Source: Codonopsis lanceolata (lineage: Eukaryota > Streptophyta > Magnoliopsida > Asterales > Campanulaceae). From it: 64,000 nt of DNA. Shown piece after piece: positions 34,273 through 46,179 of this stretch; positions within the stretch are counted from its first letter, which is position 1, and every line of letters starts with the position of its first letter. Position numbers and translations under genes: made by a program. The notes beneath the pieces are model-generated. The model saw only the letters and a program-made list of their open reading frames with translations, did no database searches and was not told the DNA's origin. The stretch is from NCBI GenBank assembly GCA_013146195.2, contig CM028378.1, positions 38,710,108 through 38,774,107 on the forward strand, written 5' to 3'.

Positions 34273-37200
34273 CTATGAAAGAACTTCAGGATAAACTATA
34301 TTTGTTGTCGAAGTTTCTTCTTCTGATGGTAAGAGAGTTGTTATCCTACTGAATGTAGTACATCGGGAAAGTGCAACGTATAATTGGCCATGAGTAAACA
34401 CTGGGGCACGAAGATCAATGCCGACAAATTTAACTGATTGGCCTTGTGATTTATTTATAGTCATTGCAAACGCCAACCTAATTGGAAATTTTCGTTAATA
34501 TTTCGGCTTCAATAATCTGTTGCACACATCTTACTACCCTCAGTCTTGTTCCACTATAGAGACCATCCTTTGGGGCAAGATTCCTGAGAAAAATAACTGG
34601 ACAGCCAATTTTCAATTGCAGGTCTAAAGGGGGGAGACCATGAGGATTCAAAGAGTTCAAATATTCGATTGGGAATCGATTTGCCATGATTGGATCACTC
34701 GTATCATCTTCCACGTTTTTGTTTACCGATAGATAACTAATGACATTTCTGGGGAATATCTTCAATGCTTCAACATTTATATTATTAACATCATCATTGC
34801 GTGTAGATAAAATAGTCTGTTATGTTAAGAATTTCGCAGAAGAAGTCCCAGTCCTATGTAGTAGTGGATACACTCCTCTTATTAATTCATCGAGGTTTTT
34901 GCACTTTTGAATTGTAGAAGGTAGTTCAATGGTTTCATATAGATTGGTTCCTACCTGTTGATTGAAATTAAATTAATGTTAATCACAAAATATTTATTAA
35001 TCCGAATCATTTGGATTCAATCCCATGTTTTTTGATAGAGTCAAAATGTGTATCTGATTCCAAAGTGTTGATTTTTGAAGAGTTGATCCCACAATTTGTT
35101 CACGATATCCTTTTGGTATAACGGGCAAAGTCTGATGAAAATCCCCACCAAGTACAATAGTAATTCCTCCGAAAGGGTTGATGTTATCATGAACATCTTG
35201 AAGGGTGCGATCCACGGCCTCAACGTAATGGCGATGTTGCATAGGGACCTCATCTCATATAATCAATTTCGCCTCCCTAAACAATTCCGCATGAATTGAC
35301 TGTTTAGTGAAGGAACATATAGTGTCTTCCAACACATTCAATGGTAGACAAAATGCAGAATGCACAGTTCTACCTCCTACCAACAACAATGATGCAATTC
35401 CTGATGATGCAACACAAATGACGTTATGACCAAGGGTTCGACAATATCCTGCAATTGTGTTGTATAAAAATATTTTACCCGTACTAGCACCCCCATTAAA
35501 AAAAAGGTCCTTCCATGACTCAAAACCACTGAAGAGATTACAACTTCGAAACAGAGTCGTTGACCGTCATTCAAACAGTTAATATTTTCTTCTACACCAG
35601 TTGTGCGAGCATTGTATCGGAGTTGTTTATGTTCCCACAATAGTCCATTGTTTCCTGCTATTTGTGTCCAATTTTCATTTGGGAGGGGCATCGGTGAAAA
35701 ATCTTGTAAACTTTTTCCTGTTACTTGACCATCAGTCGGATTTGTAATTCTGAAATTCGTACGCAATTGGTGTGGAAGATCATCACATATATTTATTGCA
35801 AACTTATTCCATAACTTGTCAGGCTGTATCGAATAACATTATGTTAAAATAAGGCAAATAATCTTCTCAATTGGTATCCAGTCTTCATAACTGAAGCTTC
35901 TTCTAAACATTGCGCCCATTCTTCGTCATCTTCTAAAAGACCCCTTGTAACACATGCATCTTTAAATGTATCAAATTGAATACCATTGTATGTGCGTAAA
36001 TTTTCCCACGATATCGGGTCTTTCACGGTAATTAATAATAGTCGGAGGTAAAATCTCTCTCCACTCGAGTGACTAGCAAAGTATATTCTACCAATAGCAT
36101 TGCTTGGATAGTTGGGATGCCTTCGTTTCCAAAACTTTTTATTCCAAGTGTAATTCTGTGGCATTTGTTGATATGTTAAAGCTCGGGCCATTCTACCAAA
36201 GGCACAACAATTAAAAAAAACCATTAATTTTGTTACTTTCTCCTCAGCTTGTTAACCAATCTGATCTCGTGACTGTCTTGAATCATACGAAACATTATGT
36301 TCTCGAGGAAGATGGAGATCCAATCGAACAATATTATGATATTCTTGATGTAAAGTGTTGCCAAATAACCGTCATACAGCTTCTGGCGGTCCAATATGCC
36401 TTGCATCACGATATTGTTTGATCTCATCGTCTCTCCCCAAAACCATTGTAGTTCTATCATGTTCTTTGTAGATGTACTTATTAATGTACTTGATACATCT
36501 CATTCCAGCACAAACCTCCATATTAATATGACAGTTAAACATCTCTGTTAGATAATGATTATACGGTACGACATCTTTATTATCCAGTTGTTTCTCATTC
36601 ACCATCAATACCAAGGCATTGTTACGTTGACGATAGACTGGGTAACCGTCAACATCAATAGAAATAGTTTCAGCCCATAGTTTTGGGTATTGTTTCTTGC
36701 AAAAATTATTGTCCATAAATTGCGCACGTGGATTTCTCGGCCCGCATGGTCCATGTATCATGCATCTCTTAACTGTGTCGAAAAGTACAGGCTTACTGAT
36801 CTGATCAGGTAACTATGCTGAGACCACCATATCAACTTGTTCGGGTGTTTTCATCTTATCTGGTTCTGCGAGAAAAAATAGAGCATGCATATGAGGCAAT
36901 CCCCGTTTTTGAAATTTAATCGTGAAAACATATGCTTCTATTCATCAGAACACCCTCTTTTCTTTTACCATTTTCATCAATTGTTTTCTCTTTAATTCAA
37001 AAACTCGAGCAACCAAATCTGGTCGATCAGCAGCATTTTGATTAGATAGTAGAGCATCATTAATTTTAGACCACGTTGGGTTGGCTGTCATGGTTAAGAA
37101 AATATCTGGGTGTTTGTATATGCGAGTGATAGCCATACAATCTTGAAAATTTTCATACATGTGCCTCGGTCCACCAGTAAAAGAAGATGGAAGAATATAT

Positions 37201-39508
37201 CTCTTGCCAATTTGATCTCTCTCTTGATCATGGATTTCTTGGAGGTCTTTATACCGTTCAATACGAATAAACTTAACTTGGTTTTTTCTAGTGTAGTAAA
37301 GACGGTTTTGCTTTGTTGCAGCCCAAACATCCACCAAATATTTCTAAAACAACTTTTCGGCTTTGAAAATGGTTGAATACTCTGAAGTTCGTTGGAATAG
37401 ATGATAACTATAGTAATCCATCATTGTGAGTTGGTTTCTTGGGTTAGTACTTGGAGCACTCTACCCACATCCCAATGCATCATTGACGGTTCCCACCCTA
37501 GCTCCCCAAATGGAAACAATAACACATAATGCAATAGTGCGTATGCCGGGTGACATTCACTAATCAGTATCAACCCTTGGTCTCCTCTAAGATATACAAC
37601 AATATCTCTTGATCCCCTCTTTTCAGTACAATCACCAGGCAATATTACTGCAATCTCATCTACTGTCGGTGCATTATAATGTTGTCGATCAATTCTCGGA
37701 TTATACTGCAAACACACTGGTAAATCTTGATTAGATTCATCTTGGTTTTGTTGTTGTAATATTTCTTGTGCTTGACGAAATTTAAATACAAATGGATTGT
37801 TTTGTAACAAACATTCTTGGATGAGGGCCAAGAGTTCTCGATCCAATGTAGGATTCTGACATTCACGGCTGTTTAAGGCAGACATCGGGTCGTATATATA
37901 AAACTGAGCATACACGGGATATGTACCTGACTGTGGTAATAATGCACCATTATGATGTCGCAATTCACCATGTATAGTAAAGCTATAAGGACCCCACCCT
38001 ATTAGGACACTGCGATCTATTGTACATCCAAGACTTGTAAAAGCATTTGCTACATTATATTGTCGAATGTGCTGTAAAAATGATTTAGATCGATTGTCAC
38101 AACCTTCGTATAATGTTCTGAAGTGAGTAGGTGGATCACGAAGTGGAGGTATGTTGATTTTTCCTTAAGTGTAACATGTTCCAAATTTGGGATTAGACTT
38201 AGAAGAACGAACCAATCTCTCATCAATCCAGTGCATCGCTTAACAGTACTCACAAATAATGATCATTCTTCCAAGGGAATGACGGCTTTGATCCAGTACT
38301 TGTTGATTCTCAATGACGGGTAGAGGAAACACATCATCTTCAACGTCACCTATTTGCTCATGTTCCTCTTCAAAGTCACCTATACGACCATGTTCTTCTT
38401 CAGTTGTGAGAGATTCTTTTAGAATAGGTGCCTTACATTTAAAAGGTTGAATTAACATGTTTTAAGGTTGAATTATAAGTTTTTAATGTATGTTTATTTG
38501 AATTAAATAAGAGAGAAAGAGAAATTAAGTTACATAATAGTAGGACGATGCAGCTGTGAGGCATGCATTTGTCGTCGCCTTTGTCCTAATGCCCGTCTCA
38601 AAGGGGGCAAAACAATGTTTGAAGAACACGGTTCGGAATCTGGTCGAGTTCTTTCACGTTCAACTTTTTGTCTTGAGAAACGTCTTGTTTGTCCAATCCC
38701 ACATCTACCATGGGTTGTTGCATGTATTGACGCGATATATGTCCTTTCAAATGTAGAAGTATTACAGTTGCAGTTGGGTTTGTGAATTATAGAAGATGAG
38801 TTTTCTCCTTACTCTATATTCAAAGGGGGGGGGGACATTTGCTGGGCCCTCTCTCGACTCAATCGCATGGCCAATTCATAATCATCGTCCTAAAGCAATT
38901 AAGGTAACTAAATAAACAATTAAGGTAAATAAGCAATATAATAGATATAGCAAAATATGTATGTATGTAAACCATGTCACACGTATGAAAACCATGTCAA
39001 TGTATGTAGCATAGAAGGATGACATAATATATTGGTGTATGTGTGCATATGGTTGGGTGACTTTGGCGACAACCAAACAAAGCATATAAAAAGCTAATCA
39101 GAACATAAAATGCCGAAAATCCTTGCAATAGACCAAAGTATATAACATAGAAGTATGACATAAAAATAATTTTGGCGTTGTAATATATTCAACATGTGTG
39201 TATATAGTTGGGTGAGTTAGGTGACAACCAAACAAAACATAATAATAAAAACTACCCAAAACATAGAATCATGAAAAATGTATAATCAAATGAAAACATG
39301 TAATTCATTAAAGTGGTCTATTTTAGTATTTTATAATGGAAACATGATATATGTTTAACCTAAAATAAACATGATATGAAACATGTGTATGAACAATTAG
39401 TTTAACATAACATGCTCAAAATAATCCAAGTAATCCTACCTCTTGTAGAGATGGTGGCGGTGGTGGTGCTGGTTCTTTTCCTTTTCTTGGAGGTGGAGGT
39501 TGGTCCAT
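34273..39508 (-). pseudogene. Helitron Rep-helicase (RepHel), multi-exon and decayed
   Basis: The probable first exon starts at ATG 39508 (MDQPPPPRKGKEPAPPPPP) and splices in frame at GAG|gtagg to an exon starting at 38889 (DDDYELAMRLSRERAQQM), which then hits a homopolymer frame change at the C-run 38827-38836. A CEYC...MHWIDERL motif (38215-38260) and GPYSFTIHGELRHHNG (about 37950-37990) lead into the helitron-like N/Rep region (37963-36372). That region has GLPHMHALFF (36868-36897, HUH-type metal site) and IKYINKYIYKEHDR (36460-36500, catalytic tyrosine region). The Pif1-type helicase follows: Walker A NGGASTGK (35475-35500), Walker B IIWDEVPM (about 35245), and ALSRCTTFSRI near the natural end EVLS at 34273. 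Stops and frame changes occur near 38165, 37345, 36950, 36815, 35500 and 34490-34475. Some gaps (for example 35767-35840) may be true introns. Product would be the rolling-circle transposition enzyme. Confidence 0.88.
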
Positions 39509-40617
39509 GTAGTAAAACTTGTTGCTGTATAGATATAAAGAAGAATAATTTATTTTAAAACATTAATCAAGACAATCAAAATTATAAATCATGCTTAGTA
39601 AGTAATTTAGGCCAACATCAGATGGCAGATGGCAGGTGGCCAGCAGATATAAAGAGGGATTAGACAAATCTCAAATAGGACGAAGTAGGCTATAACACAT
39701 GTGTTCTTGGGTTTCTTTTGATTTTCTCCCTCACTTACTCGATATGACACTTTTAATGTGTATGCATTATTAAAAATCTAAAAAATGTTTTTATGCATAA
39801 AAAAAAACTCATGGAGTTGTCACGCATAGCTTATATCCAACTTGAAAACAAATTTCAAAAGACTCAAACAGTGACATGAAAACAGAAGATTTGCTAATTT
39901 CCTTTTCCAGTCAAAATTGAATTAAACAAAAAGATGAATTTAAATTTTGGAAGTTAACGAAGAATGAAAACAAAATTTAAAAACACATTCAAAAAGTGAG
40001 ACTTGTGTAGGGAGCCTATTAGAAGCTTTAAAAATCTAACATAACTAATACACACAAAACAGAATCCCTAATCAAAACGGATGAAAATTGATTAACAAAT
40101 ACCCATAAAACCCGATTGTGGTGAAGAAAGTAACACCCAATAAATTTGAAGTTAGGGATAACGACCTATCATGGATAATCACGGCCGTAAGATCTCATTA
40201 AAACAATAACTTGTATTCACATCCTTCCGTAGTAATATCTTAAAATAATTCATGTGAGTCATTACTCTTTACTGGCAATTTTTGGGCTGTTCTGTTTTAG
40301 GTATCACAGATAGGGAATAACAGTTCTAGCATGAGGTATCTAACTGGCTATGACTGGTCTAAATCAATTGTTACGCAAATAAGGATAATTAATTTACTTC
40401 CTTGAGATCAATTCGTGATTACTAACATGTTCTTTGAGATTGAGGAGTGGGGGAAGGCGATGGGGGCGGGAACCGACGATGGCACGAAATCGCTACAGCT
40501 TTTCGTCTGACTTGATTGACTGTTGCTGCTTCTGTTTACTTCCTTGAGTATCTGTAAAATCGAAGTAAACGCAGAAACTGTGATAGTTCGTAAAAGCCCA
40601 TGAAAAATTGATTCACT

Positions 40618-41881
40618 TGTGGGTCCCAAAGGGCACAATAATGAGCTAGAAGATGGGGGGGTGAATAGCTTATTATACACTTAAAACCTTTTTAAGTAAG
40701 TTCTTTTGACAAGCACTTACAATCTATTAGAAAAATTGAAGTAGCGGAAGTCTTGCAAAGAAACTGGTTCAAGTCTGCCGATAAGGACTACCGATAGACT
40801 TTAACTGGTTACTTAAGTTTGCTGTTAAGGATAAAGATAAAGGAAGTAATAAACAGTTCAATAAGTAAACAAACAGTAAAGGAATAACACAAGTATTTTG
40901 GGATTGTTCACACTATAAAGAGTGCTACGTCCACCACCAAGGCAGTCAACCTTGGATTTAAAAGTGCACTATGTTTTCCAGTAGATCTATTACAAAGAAT
41001 ATTCCCAATGGATCGTGTACAAAATCTTGACTTGTGTTTGGGGGTTAAGGAATTAAATATCTGTGTAAACAAGATATTTAGTTCGTGCAGAAGAATAGCT
41101 TTGAATGAAAACAACAAGAAGTAAAGTAATAAATGTTGATGCAGAGCTTCTTGTTGTTGTCGAGGACTTCTTGATCTGTTTAGGATCTCTTGAATGCACT
41201 GAGTATAAAGACTTAGAGTTGTTGTAGATTTTCAGAGCATTTCATCAAGTGTTTTTCTTCAGTCTTTAATGGCGGCATTTATAGCTGGAGCATTCTGGAG
41301 ATCCGTTGGAGAAGACGAAGACTTAACAACTCTATTAGGTTTAATGCATTAAATGCATGGAGCCGTCTTGAAGATTTCGTCTTTACAGATATCGAGCAGG
41401 GAAAGGGTGCAGAGATCTTTTGCAGAGACTAGAAACCGGGCAATCTGGATGTCAGATCTGTAAGAGTTGTTATAGACAGTAGGTGACGATGTTCTCCGCT
41501 TTTCTTGTTCGATGCTGTGAAAGTCTTCCTGCTTTTCGGAAAGCTGCTTTCGGCGGGTCTGAGATGTCAGGGAATGTCTCAATTTAAATCCAAACTAATA
41601 AGGGTAAACTTAAATTGATCCATTAATAATTGTTTGACTGGACACGTCATGATTGACCGAGTGCAGACAAGGTCTGCCGTTGTATCTTTGTAGCAGGTCT
41701 TCCGGTGAAGCTTTAAAGAGGTCTTCCGCTGAACTTGTGAAGTCCTATAAAACAAACTATTCTAGGTAAAGTTCTATACACAGTTGTCACGCTAATCGAT
41801 ACGCAGCCCAATTAGCCACTGATGTACAAAACTAATGTAATGTATGAGCAGATATACATCTAAATGCAATGAATATCAACA
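40618..41881 (+). mobile_element. Solo LTR, family shared with 57751
   Basis: Starts TGTGGGTCCCAAAGGGC and ends ATATCAACA, with flanks TCACT (40613-40617) and ACACT (41882-41886), 4 of 5 identical. Internally it shares a GGGGGGGTGAATAG segment, CTACGTCCACCACCAA and AATGGATCGTGTACAAAAT with the copy at 57751-58976. No second LTR or internal coding region lies nearby, so it is a recombination product. Minus-strand frames inside it are incidental. Confidence 0.7.
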
Positions 41882-42824
41882 ACACTTCTCTTATTAACAT
41901 GCATGTTCTTTGAGATCAATTGCATTGAGTTTCTTAAATTTCCGATGAAAATTAAAAGAATATATTTATGAAATTCAGTTTGAGCCTTTAGTGTTTGACA
42001 TTCAAATATAGACTCACTGAGTTTCCAAATATATATTCTAGTAGCATCACAAAGAGAAAACTCAGTTGCCTATGAGTGGAATGATTACTTTACAATACAT
42101 GAATAGAGTTAAGGAAAATACTAGAGATCGAGAAACATATCTCAACATTCATGATAGGCTTGTTTAGTTTGTGGCATTGGAACCCCCCCCCCTTTCTCCC
42201 TTTGCGGTAGTTCCTTAGCATTACTCTAAACTTAATAGATTGAAAGAAGGAACTTGGACGGAAATCTCATGAATTAATCATCTGACTTCATTGTAGCAAA
42301 TGAGATTAACGGTTTAACAAAAAAACTAAAATCCATTACCCTAAAATTTATAATTAAAATAAACTCCATCCATTCCACGTGAAAGTCTTACTTTCTCTTT
42401 TGAGACATTCCTTGAAAGAATGTTTCAAAAATTTAGCAAAAGCCAGAACTCCTTTTGTGATTCCCAGATTCACCATTGTAGCGCTAAACTCGAAATTACA
42501 GGAAGAACTTTGATGAGTTCCAGATTAGTGTTTTAGATGAAGATAGTCCAAAAATACTATTTTAATCCTTCAAATGTTTGACAATGGTTGGCCTCTACAT
42601 GATATGCCTTAGTAAAAGAAACAAAAATTATGTTTTAAATGTAAAACTTAATTTTTTTTTTGAAAAGAAGCAACACTCTACTTGCAACCCAGTATCCAAG
42701 AAATAGCTCCAACTTTTAAACCAGTCATTCAAAAATTAAAACATCAAGTTAGAAGCTTCTCTAATATCTACTATAACTAAAAAGAGAAAAAGAAAAACTA
42801 TCTCAAACCCCCCATTACCTAAAA

Positions 42825-42969
42825 GGCTTAGAAGGTTTTTATGGCCAAACCACCTCTGAGAAAAAGAAGCTCAACCATGGTTTTGATATTGGAACTGCTT
42901 TCATTTCCAACAATCGCATTCCTGGCATCGAATTTGCTACTGTTCACTCCTATCCTATCCTGATCAATG
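42825..42969 (+). pseudogene. Endo-1,4-beta-mannanase exon fragment
   Basis: The plus strand reads GLEGFYGQTTSEKKKLNHGF and continues DIGTAFISNNRIPGIEFATV then HSYPI, ending at a GGTAAAT donor-like site. Plant GH5 endo-beta-mannanases, which cut wall mannans, have this GLEGFYG...GTDFI.NN.IPGIDFATVHSYP segment. The usual aspartate of GTDF is alanine here. Only this exon is present, with no catalytic exons on either side. It lies opposite in strand to the Helitron gene and within the Helitron's probable 5' part, so gene-fragment capture is plausible. A separate, shorter frame starting at 42841 is not the homologous one. Confidence 0.7.
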
Positions 42970-43920
42970 GTAAATTTTTCTGCAGAAAAATGATATATAT
43001 GCATACATAAATGTGTAAAATAGTAAGCATTCAAGTGTTGATATTTGTAATTAATCTTTCCCCCCCCCATTCTTTAACAATGTCCAATCTCTATTTAGGG
43101 TTCTGCAATTAATCATGAGTATGTACAACTTTCACATTAGCAATCTATGTATAAGATCCGCTTTGATACTGCTACTAAATTCTCCAAAATTCAACAATCA
43201 GATACTTTTCTACGGCTTTGGGACATTTGCCTTTTCTGGTAATAGACCTTTACTAACACCTCATAACAGGAATTTTGTAGTCCACAGAAGAGAATCTTGG
43301 AAATGACACAATGCAACATATAATGCAACATGAACACAAATTAGAATGCAAGACCTATACATGAAAGCCTACACAATGAAACATGAACACAAATATTAGA
43401 TTATTTCATGACATAGATACACATAGCCAAAAAAAACTTACCTCTACTTAGTTGTCTATAAGTAGCTTCTCATCTGTTTTCCAGATATGTGTGTCTGTTA
43501 TCAACAAAAGAAAAGGCCATTACTAATAAAGTTTCACCAATGCGACATGACCAATGATTTAAGAAAGTTGATGGTTTTAGTGACAGAGATAAAGATGAGA
43601 CAGCAAGTCAGCAAAAAGCAAACATAAACAAAAGAAAAGGCCAAAGGATATCAACATGGATAATATCCTCTGTATTTAGAAGAGGGAAAGGCAGGCAAAA
43701 CATAGTCATGTTGTGCTACTTACAGTAGACTCTGAATACAAAACCCAAATACATATGAAGCGTACAATGTGAGAATGAATTAATATTTACGTATGATTTT
43801 GTCGGGTTTGATATGTGTACATTACACAACGAAAATGGGAGAAAACTCAAATACCTAACAAAATTAAAAAATTAACTTTGACATTTATTTCATAAGAAAA
43901 CCAAGAATTAAAATTTTAAT
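42970..43920. other. Non-coding stretch in the Helitron 5' region
   Basis: Probable mannanase intron remnant to about 43090, then AT-rich DNA with a 63-codon frame (43115-43306) of no recognised type. Confidence 0.35.
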
Positions 43921-44004
43921 GGGTATATGTCCAGCAGCAGCTTGAGATGTAAGTGGAGGGAGCGTCGGAGATGCAGGTGGAGTTGGAGGTGGGGTTGAAA
44001 GGAC
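43921..44004 (-). CDS. Third proline-rich exon-like segment
   Basis: After a CAAATAG acceptor identical to that of the 34055-34141 exon, the minus strand encodes VLSTPPPTPPASPTLPPLTS and AAAGHIPIKI. Similarity to the other two proline-rich exons covers both the coding part and the acceptor. It may be an upstream exon of the same Helitron or the remnant of another copy. Confidence 0.35.
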
Positions 44005-44376
44005 CTATTTGAAACAATGAGTAAGATAAAAAATTATGATTTTTAAAATAATCATTCACAATGAAGTTGTAAGCTTATTGTTTGAAAAAAATCAGATGCT
44101 AACAGTCAGCTCCAAAAGGAGTAGAATCAACCAAACTGCAATCAAATAATGTAAAATACTAATTGAAAAGAGTTTACTTCCCCACCCCAATCAAATAATG
44201 TAAATTATCAATTGATAATTGAAAATATGATTCTTAAGCACCGGAAACTAAACAAAAACACAAATTATAGTTCTGTTGTTTTTTGCTAAGTTAAAGTTAT
44301 AGTTGTAGCAGCACTACTTTCTGAAATATATTACATGCGAGTAGTTAAAAAATTGGATATGAGAGTAGTTTAACAA

Positions 44377-44794
44377 ACATAGCAAATTATTGGTAATATT
44401 TTGCAAGAAGTAATACTGTAGTTACAACCAAAACATCCACATAAAAAAGAGAACGATTCATCTTTTAAATGTAAGGAAAAAAAAACCAAAAAGTCTCCAT
44501 GAGAATTTTCATTTTCAAAAAGTCTCAAAAGTAATTCTTGTATCCAACAAGTTCCGATTATAAAATTTTTAATATCATACAAGTTTAAAACTTAACGTTT
44601 CTACTAGTATCGTTAGAGTATGAGCTTTTATTAAAATGAAAAGTAATTTTTCTTTTCAATGATTACAATATTTTGTATAATAAAATAATAATATACTGTC
44701 AATAACAACAATAACAATATCATTCAATATTTTTCTATTACTATTACTATTCTCATCCTAGCTCGTCATTATACTAATAATAATAATAATAATA

Positions 44795-44828
<34 letters not shown>

Positions 44829-45057
44829 TTATTTGATACAATTCTTATTTCATCACCATGAATGAAAAGAAAAATAAGTTTAGATCCGAATAGAAACTCT
44901 TACCATATGAATGTTAGTGAAAACAATAAGTTTTAAACTTTTTGATATTAAAAGTTTAGCTTTAAGACTTTTTGGATAAGAAATACGGAGTATTTTTTTT
45001 CTCCAAAATTTAAATGCTTGGTTTTGAAATTCGTTTGTGCTTTCTATTAGCTCAATA
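44377..45057. repeat. Direct repeat A', carries the empty Helitron insertion site
   Basis: Near-identical to 28765-29435, differing mainly at the left end and in the length of the ATT tract. It runs on without interruption at ...GCTCAATA|TCGGAG (45057|45058), whereas copy A is interrupted at that same A by the Helitron CTAG end. Confidence 0.9.
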
Positions 45058-46179
45058 TCGGAGTCTAATTTTGTCCGAAATTGAAGAAACGGGTAAGAGA
45101 GCAGTCCCCCCCGGCCCAAATTTAACATTTTCGTCCACCATTCAAAAATTCAAATTCAAAGTCTATAAAAGTAGCAAGGACCACCTGAAACACAAATTTA
45201 TCTATGGACAATCGGCTTTTGGCTGGCATTTATCAGCAAAACAAAATGTCTACTTGGTGATTCACAAAGCTAAACTGGTCTATTCAATTCTGTTTATAGA
45301 CACACACACACTTGCATTATCCCATTTTTGGCAATTTTGAGGGCCAAATATATTTCACTGAAAGATAGCTGTAGTAGTGGACCAGTGGTGATGTTGAAAG
45401 ATAAAATGAAGGAAATTAATATTAAAAATCATTAGTCCATCTGCGCCTTGTTAAGAGTCTACCTAAATATTGTACCCTAATTTTACTAATTACCGCAGGG
45501 AAAATTACTATATAACCCTTTACCCTTTTTAATAAAAGATATATATAAGACTTGATAATTAAAAAAAAAATAAAAAAATTGACAGTTTATTAGCATAACT
45601 CCTCTGGTCATGATATATTTTGTACTAAAATCAACGCACCTATTTCGAACCCAAACATTATCAATATTCAATAGGATAGATAATTCCCATAGCCTTTTCA
45701 AGAATCCAAGCAAATTGGATCATAATTGAGATGAATAGTATTATTAGTTGACATGTTCTCAAACCCTGTATTATTTGGGCATATTCCGCGATTTTCCTGG
45801 TAGTAGCAATGAGAGACCGGAACTATTACCCAGGATTCATTCTGGTTTAAAAAAAAAAGAAAAAAAAAAAGAATGAGAACGTGGGAACACTTAAAAGTCG
45901 ATACTGGGCTCCATACTTTGCATACTCAATCAGGCAACTTGTTCAAAGTTAGAGAGGGAAAAGGCTTAAAGAGCAAAAGATATGAAAATTGGCTGGTAGT
46001 CGTGGACTCCTTCAATTCACTACCTTCCTTTTTACCAAACAGAGAGAAAGGAAATGGATACGATTGTGGTCTTCTCTCAAACGTTGTTTGTGTGGCTATG
46101 TTTCTCTTATCCCATTCCCTCCCCTCCCCTCTTACGGTATATTATTATCTTCTCTCTTCCTTCACTCCAGAAAACAAAC
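45058..46179. other. Upstream region of the methyltransferase gene
   Basis: Contains short frames without recognised domains, a truncated SINE (45787-45870) and a pyrimidine-rich 5' leader (46070-46170). A TATATT-like sequence lies near 46137, but it is too close to the ATG to be called a TATA box with confidence. Confidence 0.4.
45787..45870 (+). mobile_element. 5'-truncated SINE, same family as 28031-28293
   Basis: GCGATTTTCCTGGTAGTAGC and ACCCAGGATTCATTCTGGTT match the 3' half of the SINE at 28031-28293 read from its own strand, followed by an A-rich tail. The tRNA-like head with A and B boxes is missing. Confidence 0.75.

Larger units (their letters stand above)
29436..44376 (-). mobile_element. 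Large Helitron with Rep-helicase gene, 5' end unresolved
   Basis: The minus-strand 3' end is CTAG (29439-29436), followed by T on that strand, and preceded by GTGCCATAGGTACAGACAC, matching the hairpin region of the small Helitrons at 14993 and 27945. The related sequence at 45057|45058 shows the intact A|T target. Inside are the RepHel pseudogene (39508-34273), proline-rich exons, a nested PIF/Harbinger element (30101-33925), a solo LTR (40618-41881) and a mannanase exon fragment. The 5' TC end was not found. The value 44376 is only the left edge of the second flank copy, an outer limit. Confidence 0.7.

Noticed and set aside
28765..45057. The two 670-bp direct repeats as LTRs of a 16-kb retrotransposon
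   Set aside because: They lack TG...CA-like ends, a primer-binding site and a polypurine tract. The interior is a Helitron, and the right edge of copy A coincides with a Helitron CTAG terminus.
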